This document shows, one piece after another, positions 60,301 to 64,000 of a stretch of DNA of 64,000 nucleotides. Position 1 is the stretch's first letter. Each line of letters begins with the position of its first letter. The notes beneath the pieces were generated by a model, which did no database searches, had not been told where the DNA came from, and saw only the letters and a program-made list of their open reading frames with translations. The stretch is taken from contig CP136061.1 of assembly GCA_032622095.1 (NCBI GenBank), positions 94,859,345-94,923,344 on the forward strand. Direction: 5' to 3'. The position numbers and the translations under genes were made by a program. This DNA comes from Siphonodentalium dalli. Lineage: Eukaryota; Mollusca; Scaphopoda; Gadilida; Siphonodentaliidae.

Positions 60301-63196
60301 TGGATACATATTACATATAAGATTCACCTATCACAGTACAATGGATACATATTACATATAAGATTCACCTATCACAGTACAATGGATACATATTACATAT
60401 AAGATTCACCTATCACAGTACAATGGATACATATTACATATAAGATTCACCTATCACAGTACAATGGATACATATTACATATAAGATTCACCTATCACAG
60501 TACAATGGATACATATTACATATAAGATTCACCTATCACAGTACAATGGATACATATTACATATAAAATTCACCTATCACAGTACAATGGATACATATTA
60601 CATATAAGATTCACCTATCACAGTACAATGGATACATATTACATATAAGATTCACCTATCACAGTACAATGGATACATATTACATATAAGATTCACCTAT
60701 CACAGTACAATGGATACATATTACATATAAAATTCACCTATCACAGTACAATGGATACATATTACATATAAGATTCACCTATCACAGTACAATGGATACA
60801 TATTACATATAAAATTGGCTTGAACTTGATACATATTACATATTTATTACACTCCTATGCGTGATTTCCTTTGAAAAATGCTGTTAATTAAAAATGGTAA
60901 TGTCACTAGTGAATTATGTCATTTCTCGTGACATCATTGACGTTATGTTGCTTACTGATCTAGACTCAATTTTCAATGGTTGATCTTTCTCCACATCAGG
61001 ACTTTCATGCATTAATTCTGGGTGTTCTTATGAACAAAATTGATGCAGAAGTGTAATAAATAGAGTAATCAATTAGTTACGAGAATTACGTTAAATAATT
61101 CTCTCTTTTAGATAAAAGAGCACTTGTTTCTTACCGACATCTCTCGCCTCTAATAAATTATTTAACGTAATTCTCGGAACCAATTGATTACTCTCTATAA
61201 AATTGGCTTGACCTTGATACATATTCCATGCATAATTGGCTTGACCTTCACACCTATTACATATATAATTGGCTTGACCTTGATACATATACAATTGGCT
61301 TGGCCTTGATACATATTACATATATAATTGGCTTGACCTTGATAAATATACAATTGGCTTGACCTTGAAACATATTACATATATAATTGGCTTGACCTTG
61401 ATAAATATACAATTGGCTTGACCTTGATACATATTACATATATAATTGGCTTGACCTTGATAAATAATCAATTGGCTTGGCCTTGATACATATTACATAT
61501 ATAATTGGCTTGACTTTGACACATATTACATATATAATTGGCTTGACCTTGACACATATTACATATATAATTGGCTTGACCTTGATACATATAGAATTGG
61601 CTTGGCCTCGATATATATTACATATATAATTGGCTTGACCTTGACACATATTACATATATAATTGGCTTGACCTTGACACATATTACATATATAATTGGC
61701 TTGACCTTGACACATATTACATATAGAATTGGCTTGGCCTTGATACATATATAATTGGCTTGACCTTGACACATATTACATATATAATTGGCTTGACCTT
61801 GATACATATATAATTGGCTTGGCCTTGATACATATAGAATTGGCTTGGCCTTGATATATATTACATATATAATTGGCTTGACCTTGATACATATATAATT
61901 GGCTTGACCTTGACACATATTACATATATAATTGACTTGACCTTGATACATATATAATTGGCTTGACCTTGACACATATTACATATATAATTGGCTTGAC
62001 CTTGATACATATTACATATACAATTGGCTTGACCTTGATACATATTACATATATAATTGGCTTGACCTTGATACATATATAATTGGCTTGACCTTGACAC
62101 ATATTACATATATAATTGGCTTGACCTTGATACATATTACATATACAATTGGCTTGACCTTGATACATATTACATATATAATTGGCTTGACCTTGATATA
62201 TATATTACATATACAATTGGCTTGACCTTGATACATATTATATATATAATTGGCTTGACCTTGATACATATTACATATATAATTGGCTTGACCTTGATAC
62301 ATATCTATTATATATTTTGGAAGATCTGTCTGTGTGTGTGTGTGTTCGCGATGGACTCGAAAACTGCCTGACGGATTGAGCCCAAACTTCCTATCTAAGG
62401 GTAAAATCCCAGATAAAGTGTCATCGCACTGCTTCTGAAAACGTCAGAGCACCCATTCTCCACTGATAGTCACAAAAAATTACCGCCATTGGCACGGTGG
62501 GGTTAATAGTTGATAGTTAAAGAGCGTTCGTATCCGCAGTGTCGTCGATAAAGAGCGTATGTGTGTAATGTGATTCTTACGTCTGGGTCTGGGCGTGTGC
62601 GTGTAAGACTGTATCCAGACACGAGCGTGTTGTGTGACGTACAACGGGTACCCACAAACGTCCCTCTTTTAGGGACGGGTACGATCACGGGACGGGTACC
62701 ATCATTTAAAGGCAGAATTAAAAAGGCAGAATTAACTCAAATTAAATTAAAAAATTAACGGATTTCGACGAAATTTTATACCTAGGGATATTTTTATCGG
62801 GGGAGTGTTTTCGACGGGTCAAATCGTGACCCCGACCTGACCTTGACCTTCAAAATGGTCAATTCAAGGTCAAAGCCCGGACGAAGTTGGGTCACCTGCT
62901 AGTTACATATATAATTGGCTTCAGATACAGTTGACAATTCATCAATACATGTGACCATTAAAGCATTTTGTCTCTTTATACAGAATATATATAAGTCAAC
63001 TATGTTGATAACCATAGGTATTTAGCTACATGGATTGGTGCACAACAAATATGATGTTTTTTTTTACCTCCAACACGTGAAAACTTCATGGTACATCTGA
63101 CATACATTTAATGACACTGGCTATTTATTCTACACTTACAACAGACATGCCTTTCTTCTCATGGATTTTTTTGTTGTCAACATCATCTTTAATTTT
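42279..63196 (-). CDS. GRIPAP1: Gene B: GRIPAP1 (GRASP-1) orthologue, C-terminal 244 residues in 8 exons
   Basis: Eight minus-strand exons (57, 100, 58, 64, 108, 94, 149 and 105 bases) join without a frame break into 244 codons plus TAG. The deduced protein is mostly charged coiled coil, with a Ser-rich linker in the middle. From my knowledge of the family, the blocks V-K-D-L-K-R-Q-L-H, then [32 protein letters not shown]; and V-V-R-L-S-K-N match the conserved C-terminus of GRIPAP1/GRASP-1. That protein is an endosomal Rab4 effector scaffold of about 840 residues in mammals, which binds GRIP1 and acts in recycling-endosome traffic. The 5' two thirds lie beyond 64000. The last intron is 10,981 bases and holds a LINE and a 4.9 kb palindrome. 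Orthology rests on recognition by eye, not on a database search. Confidence 0.88.
42419..43105. mobile_element. CCCTTTCATGAC-family MITE with a nested AGGTACTC-type element
   Basis: TTAA at about 42415-42418 is followed by CCCTTTCATGATGGCAGC, then ATTAAAGATGCATAATCCG, the degenerate left end of an AGGTACTC element. The latter ends CGGATTGAGTACC at about 42886. Two hairpins follow (about 42895-42965 and 42997-43068), then GGAAGCTCCCGTCATGG. Confidence 0.7.
43138..43505. mobile_element. CCCTTTCATGAC-family MITE fused to a CAGAGGGTGAATT fragment
   Basis: TTAACCATTCCATGACCGGA, three hairpins (about 43180-43250, 43272-43345 and half at 43373), then an abrupt change at about 43408 into TCACCCTCTGGGAACCTCAT of the CAAGCCTTG family. 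This is a recombination or insertion/deletion junction. Confidence 0.65.
43509..43935. mobile_element. AGGCCCACTT MITE, complete
   Basis: TTAA lies at 43505-43508 and 43936-43939. The ends AGGCCCACTTCATTTTCGA and AATTAAGTGGGCCT are inverted. It lacks the nested element found in the copy at 1742 and so serves as an empty-site reference. Confidence 0.88.
44120..46372 (+). mobile_element. 5'-truncated non-LTR retrotransposon (LINE), near-intact reverse transcriptase
   Basis: The element lies antisense in the last intron of GRIPAP1. The endonuclease region is missing, and the 5' junction is somewhere before 44148. The reverse transcriptase and C-terminal zinc-knuckle-like region follow, then a 3' UTR ending near TTTATGCTAATAAATCTAAT. 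Class assignment beyond APE-type LINE (CR1/jockey/L2 group) is uncertain. Few lesions imply a fairly recent insertion. Confidence 0.88.
44148..46189 (+). pseudogene. LINE reverse transcriptase ORF with one frameshift and one in-frame stop
   Basis: Visible motifs in order: N-N-K-S-P-G-P-D, the fingers start; Y-R-A-I-A-I-T-N, motif 1; [20 protein letters not shown], motif [11 protein letters not shown], motif B; and F-A-D-D at about 44981-44992, the catalytic motif C. The thumb region follows with K-T-I-L-G-V and L-E-L-G-E-Y-P, and a C-terminal C-x-x-C-x(9)-H-x(4)-C pattern (C-K-Y-C, H-F-V-L-Y-C). Lesions are a frameshift in the A8 run near 44441-44448 and a TGA at 45617-45619 with the same frame open on both sides. 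Confidence 0.9.
46385..46870. repeat. Dispersed repeat, copy 2 of 2
   Basis: It matches 33130-33560 in the same orientation, with an extra 90-base segment around 46630-46720. It starts within 15 bases of the LINE end. Confidence 0.8.
46871..47135. other. Intron of GRIPAP1, nothing recognised
   Basis: No element is recognised. Confidence 0.4.
47140..47275. repeat. Long near-perfect hairpin
   Basis: TGACTATGCCAAAATAGTGG, then TCCTCGAGGAGGAATAGTCC, then AC is mirrored by its full complement, with a spacer of about 13 bases (GAGCCGCAGGCGA). The outer parts ATGCATGGCTT and AAGTCATGCAT continue the symmetry. It is GC-richer than its surroundings and single copy here. Confidence 0.9.
47286..47570. 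repeat. T/G low-complexity minisatellite
   Basis: Irregular units of TTGTTGTGTTTTTGG and TGGTGGTG repeat. The long open frames in all three plus frames and on the minus strand (Lys/Asn/Thr-rich) are by-products. Confidence 0.9.
47571..48257. other. Intron of GRIPAP1 with an unexplained 76-codon open frame
   Basis: A plus-strand frame at 47891-48121 has mixed composition and no recognised domain. It could be a transposon relic. Confidence 0.35.
48258..53182. mobile_element. 4.9-kb palindromic element (foldback-like), TA-flanked
   Basis: The left end GTCCAGGAGATATTGGTCG and the right end CGACCAATATCTCCTGGAC are exact complements, flanked by TA at 48256-48257 and 53183-53184. The arms run inward for about 2.1 kb each (48258 to about 50400, and about 51100 to 53182). 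Identity is very high outside and lower toward the centre, where ordered matches such as GTGCTAGTTTGTGG against its complement near 51160 persist. The spacer is about 0.7 kb. A C22 run at 48288 and a G22 run at 53139 are mirror images. No transposase is recognised. It lies in the last intron of GRIPAP1, 180 bases past a splice donor. Confidence 0.88.
48400..49480. repeat. Left-arm internal repeats, about 170 bp, with AAGATGGCGGCC motif
   Basis: Motif pairs such as CAAGATGGCGGCCAAAATGG lie at about 48404, 48566, 48931, 49106, 49274 and 49441. Each is followed by GAAATTTGAAAA-like sequence. The spacing is 162-183 bases or a multiple, so the arm is a degenerate tandem array. The mirror series is in the right arm (about 51990-53040). 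Confidence 0.85.
53365..53513 (-). CDS. GRIPAP1: GRIPAP1 exon: conserved [11 protein letters not shown] coiled coil
   Basis: The minus-strand acceptor is CATTGACAG and the donor is AAAAG|GTAAGA. It enters in phase 1 and leaves in phase 0; 149 bases. It encodes D-I-K-K-T-P, then P-M-K-K-V-L-D-L-V, then [20 protein letters not shown]. This is the most strongly conserved part of the family seen here. Confidence 0.92.
53531..53937. mobile_element. Long CAAGCTTGCAAATAG variant of the hAT-like MITE
   Basis: CAAGCTTGCAAATAGTGTG, two sets of CAGAGGGTGAATTTAGTGAT palindromes around a unique middle, and a right end near CACAATCTACAGGCTG. It begins 18 bases upstream of the GRIPAP1 acceptor at 53514 and so overlaps the usual branch-point zone. 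Confidence 0.7.
54294..54387 (-). CDS. GRIPAP1: GRIPAP1 exon with array-borne acceptor
   Basis: The minus-strand acceptor is TTCTATTTATAG and the donor is G|GTATGT. It enters in phase 0 and leaves in phase 1; 94 bases. It encodes [18 protein letters not shown], then [11 protein letters not shown]. The acceptor lies in the last unit of a 16-bp minisatellite. Confidence 0.92.
54388..55016. repeat. 16-bp minisatellite, about 39 copies, each unit a 3'-splice-site lookalike
   Basis: The plus-strand unit is (T/G/C)CCTATAATTAGAATG. On the minus (transcribed) strand each unit reads CATTCTAATTATAGG, with a CTAAT branch-like motif and TATAG|G. The unit abutting the exon supplies the acceptor of the GRIPAP1 exon at 54294-54387. 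Confidence 0.95.
55040..55186. mobile_element. Fragment of the CCCTTTCTATACTAA family
   Basis: CCCACCAATGAATATGATTC, the GATGAATAATAGAATATTCC segment and ATAGAAAGGGTTAA match parts of 8460-8575 and 12320-12550. Confidence 0.6.
55205..55312 (-). CDS. GRIPAP1: GRIPAP1 exon: Ser/Pro-rich linker into coiled coil
   Basis: The minus-strand acceptor is TCCCCACAG and the donor is AAG|GTCAGT. It is phase 0 to phase 0; 108 bases. It encodes [10 protein letters not shown], then F-N-D-L-M-N-R-V, then [11 protein letters not shown]. The Q-E-K-W-like stretch is a conserved spot in the family. Confidence 0.9.
55589..56004. mobile_element. TTAA MITE with AGGTTCTC/GAGTACCT ends
   Basis: TTAA lies at 55585-55588 and 56005-56008. 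The inverted arms include TTACTATTTCTTTGGCTTCG and its complement. Confidence 0.85.
56153..57842. mobile_element. Long CAAGTCTGCAAATAG MITE (hAT-like), host of a nested hAT-like element
   Basis: CAAGTCTGCAAATAGTGTG, then GATGAGGTAC (interrupted at 56197-57430), then GAGGTACCCAGAGAGTGAAT, the long-form middle, and the right end CACATATATTTGCAGGCTT. It stops about 20 bases before the donor of the GRIPAP1 exon at 57865. Confidence 0.7.
56197..57430. mobile_element. hAT-like non-autonomous element, 1234 bp, nested
   Basis: The duplication TGAGGTAC lies at 56189-56196 and 57431-57438. The inverted ends CAGGGTTGTCAA and TTGACAACCCTG (one mismatch allowed further in) are followed by a run of GGTACCG-type repeats at each end (for example CGGTACCGGTTCCG and CCGGTTCCGGTACCGG). 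The CAGGG tip and 8-bp duplication fit hAT. No transposase frame is recognised. Confidence 0.93.
57865..57928 (-). CDS. GRIPAP1: GRIPAP1 exon: Ser-rich linker
   Basis: The minus-strand acceptor is CTATTCACAG and the donor is CAG|GTAAGA. It enters in phase 2 and leaves in phase 0; 64 bases. It encodes [20 protein letters not shown]. Its acceptor region is 19 bases from a TTAA MITE. Confidence 0.88.
57948..58337. mobile_element. TTAA MITE, CCCTTTACCCAACA family, two hairpins
   Basis: TTAA lies at 57944-57947 and 58338-58341. It has the same ends as 41329 in inverted orientation, and hairpins at about 58097-58168 and 58244-58315 with TCGACC-type loops. It is close to a GRIPAP1 acceptor. Confidence 0.92.
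58358..58813. mobile_element. TTAA MITE, AGGTACTC family with drifted left end
   Basis: TTAA lies at 58354-58357 and 58814-58817. The left end reads AGATGCATTATCCGAATTAA, as at 42440; the right end is GATCGGATTGAGTACCT. The middle (GATAACTAAAGCGATTTTGA) is shared with 30850 and 42800, so this is a distinct subfamily. Confidence 0.75.
58818..59284. other. Intron of GRIPAP1, nothing recognised
   Basis: AT-rich sequence; no exon in phase is found. Confidence 0.45.
59285..59342 (-). CDS. GRIPAP1: GRIPAP1 exon
   Basis: The minus-strand acceptor is TATCATTTCAG and the donor is AG|GTAGAG. It enters in phase 1 and leaves in phase 2; 58 bases. It encodes [18 protein letters not shown]. The short length is balanced exactly by the neighbouring exons. 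Confidence 0.88.
59455..59665. repeat. Two short tandem repeats
   Basis: CTGGCTCCTCCCT/TTATG-type units of about 17 bp occur three times near 59463-59513. Units of about 31-33 bp built on CTTTACGCTTGTTCCTACTC, then AATGATG occur three times at 59578-59667. Confidence 0.8.
59690..60005. mobile_element. Decayed CAAGTCTGCATATAG MITE
   Basis: CAAGTCTGCATATAGTATG, partial CACCCTCTGGGAACC palindromes, the long-form middle, and CACACTTTATCCAGGCCTG. It ends about 20 bases before the donor of the next GRIPAP1 exon. Confidence 0.65.
60023..60122 (-). CDS. GRIPAP1: GRIPAP1 exon: conserved V-K-D-L-K-R-Q-L-H coiled coil, array-borne acceptor
   Basis: The minus-strand acceptor is TACTGTGATAG and the donor is A|GTAAGT. 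It enters in phase 0 and leaves in phase 1; 100 bases. It encodes [14 protein letters not shown], then [11 protein letters not shown], the hallmark block of the family. The acceptor and the first bases of the exon are the end unit of a 41-bp minisatellite. Confidence 0.93.
60118..60815. repeat. 41-bp minisatellite, about 17 near-identical copies, each with a 3' splice site
   Basis: The unit is CACCTATCACAGTACAATGG + ATACATATTACATATAAGATT. On the minus strand each unit carries TACTGTGATAG|GTGAA, the acceptor and the first five exon bases. Only a few G/A differences exist between units, so the expansion is recent. Confidence 0.95.
60816..62303. repeat. 26/33-bp minisatellite (TTGGCTTGACCTTGATACAT), interrupted by a hairpin
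   Basis: The unit is TTGGCTTGACCTTGATACAT + ATTACATATATAA (33 bp), with a 26-bp form lacking the inner ATTACAT. It shares GATACATATTACATAT with the neighbouring 41-bp array, so one probably grew out of the other. It is dense from 61200 on. It continues after the Helitron at 62903-62925. Confidence 0.92.
61065..61195. repeat. Hairpin inside the array region
   Basis: AGTAATCAATTAGTTACGAG, then AATTACGTTAAATAATT is mirrored by AATTATTTAACGTAATTCTC, then CCAATTGATTACTCT. This is a MITE-like palindrome of unknown family. Confidence 0.8.
62304..62902 (+). mobile_element. Non-autonomous Helitron, 599 bp, inserted in the minisatellite
   Basis: It starts TCTATTATATATTTTGG, continues with a GTGTGTGTGT tract, and ends in a hairpin zone GCCCGGACGAAGTTGGG, then TCACCTGCTAG. 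The host base on the left is A and on the right T. Removing the element restores the array unit GATACATA + TTACATATATAATTGG exactly. A 5' TC, a 3' CTAG, insertion between A and T, and no target duplication are the Helitron rules. Confidence 0.95.
62926..63139. other. Intron of GRIPAP1, nothing recognised
   Basis: AT-rich; no assignable feature. Confidence 0.45.
63140..63196 (-). CDS. GRIPAP1: GRIPAP1 exon, most upstream one visible
   Basis: The minus-strand acceptor is TTTTGTATTACAG and the donor is GTT|GTAAGT. It is phase 0 to phase 0; 57 bases. It encodes [19 protein letters not shown], leading directly into V-K-D-L-K. Earlier exons lie beyond 64000. Confidence 0.85.
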
Positions 63197-63665
63197 CTGT
63201 AATACAAAACAAACACATAAAATGAGAGTCACATCTAGTAAACAGGAAAATTGTTTTGTTCATACATACTAATACAGAATAAGTACTTGCAAAGGTGTCA
63301 CAGCAATGAGTCAATACAAAGTGATAGAATGCCTGGATTGCACATTTCAGGTCACTCATCGGCTCATTAAAATCTTACTGGAGGGGGTCAGGAAAAAATT
63401 CAGAGATACATGATTAAAAAAAAAAAATTCTTCTTTTTTTTGGGGCCCACCAATGCACAAACTTTTTTCCAGTTTTTTATTGCTATTTATGTATTAGGAC
63501 ACCTACCCTTCAGAATAATCCTGCACATGTTACCAAAGTGGACGCACAGTTCGTTGTGAAGTGTGCAGTAAATATATCATTGATATAGATATATCATTCA
63601 CGCTACGATAATTAAAAATATATCGATATTCAATATGATATCGATAAACCATCAAGCCCAAATAC
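63197..63665. other. Intron of GRIPAP1, nothing recognised
   Basis: AT-rich; no exon in phase 0 is found on the minus strand. Confidence 0.45.
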
Positions 63666-63775
63666 CAGGGTTCGCACTGCCACTTGCCAATTTTGCCAAA
63701 TGCAAAAATAATTTTAATTTGGCAAAAAATATTTTCATTTGGCAAATTTTTTGGCAAGAGACATATCTATTCCTC
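63666..63775. mobile_element. Fragment related to the CAGTGTTCG hAT-like element
   Basis: CAGGGTTCGCACTGCCACTT and repeated ATTTGGCAAAA motifs resemble the tips of the element at 37445. No right end or duplication is visible. Confidence 0.45.
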
Positions 63776-63806
63776 AAGAATGTTATTGAAAATAATGGCT
63801 GCTTAA

Positions 63807-64000
63807 AGGCCCACTTAATTTTCGAGTCGCCAATTATTTTTTTATAGTCACTTGATATACGGTTTTAATAACAATCTATGCCATAAAATATGATTAAAAT
63901 GCTATAATTCACCACTATTTGAAACATCTGTGTCTCAGAAGATGTCCACAGATAAATAGAAGACTTCCCCCCTCTGTCACCCAGAATGCAACAGAATTCA
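63807..64000. mobile_element. AGGCCCACTT MITE, cut by the window end
   Basis: TTAA at 63803-63806 is followed by AGGCCCACTTAATTTTCGA and the family interior, as at 43509. Confidence 0.85.

Noticed and set aside
61434-62302. Minus-strand open frames of 79-138 codons with repeating G-Q-A-N-Y-I-C-N
   Set aside because: They are translations of the 26/33-bp minisatellite, open in several frames at once. There are no splice or start signals.
63504-63515. Potential minus-strand micro-exon of GRIPAP1 with a GTAGGTG donor
   Set aside because: The implied exon would be about 14 bases and would not keep the phase needed by the exon at 63140-63196.

Overview
This window is animal nuclear DNA: AT-rich, intron-rich, and packed with short inverted-repeat transposons, minisatellites, LINE fragments, a tRNA-derived SINE and a Helitron. 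The gene families and the repeat landscape suggest a marine lophotrochozoan invertebrate, most likely a mollusc. That placement is inference; the gene and transposon readings come from the sequence. There are no bacterial operons, no CRISPR array and no rRNA.

Two protein-coding genes can be read exon by exon. Gene A lies on the plus strand (1642-21805, 5' end outside the window). It has 14 exons joined almost entirely in phase 1 and encodes about 622 residues of a secreted or extracellular modular protein: a short EGF-like piece, a six-cysteine SRCR domain split over two exons, another EGF-like piece, five calcium-binding EGF domains, five thrombospondin type 1 (TSP1) repeats, then a stop. 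Exon pairs were duplicated locally, both in the EGF block and in the TSP1 block. Gene B lies on the minus strand (63196 down to 42279). Its eight exons encode the C-terminal 244 residues of a GRIPAP1/GRASP-1 orthologue, an endosomal coiled-coil scaffold. All splice phases agree. Its last intron is about 11 kb and holds an antisense LINE and a 4.9 kb palindrome.

Layout: 1-22 kb is gene A with its introns full of MITEs. 22.2-25.9 kb is a 28-bp satellite. 26-42 kb is intergenic and transposon-rich, with a triplicated block at 28.7-32.2 kb, a hAT-like element at 37.4-38.8 kb and a LINE tail at 40 kb. 42.3-63.2 kb is gene B. Its introns carry 16-bp, 41-bp and 26/33-bp minisatellites, a LINE at 44-46 kb, the palindrome at 48.3-53.2 kb, a hAT-like element at 56.2-57.4 kb and a Helitron at 62.3-62.9 kb.

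Several features stand out. First, two gene B exons have 3' splice sites that are themselves the terminal unit of a tandem array, so the splice acceptor has been copied about 17 and about 39 times. Second, a 65-70 bp near-perfect hairpin occurs 30 or more times inside different TTAA-flanked MITE families, with loop variants that follow the family, and one family member is an empty site. Third, the 4.9 kb palindrome has arms built from roughly 170-bp repeats, each carrying a YY1-like AAGATGGCGGC motif. Fourth, natural filled and empty sites between duplicated cassettes prove the target sites of several transposon families.
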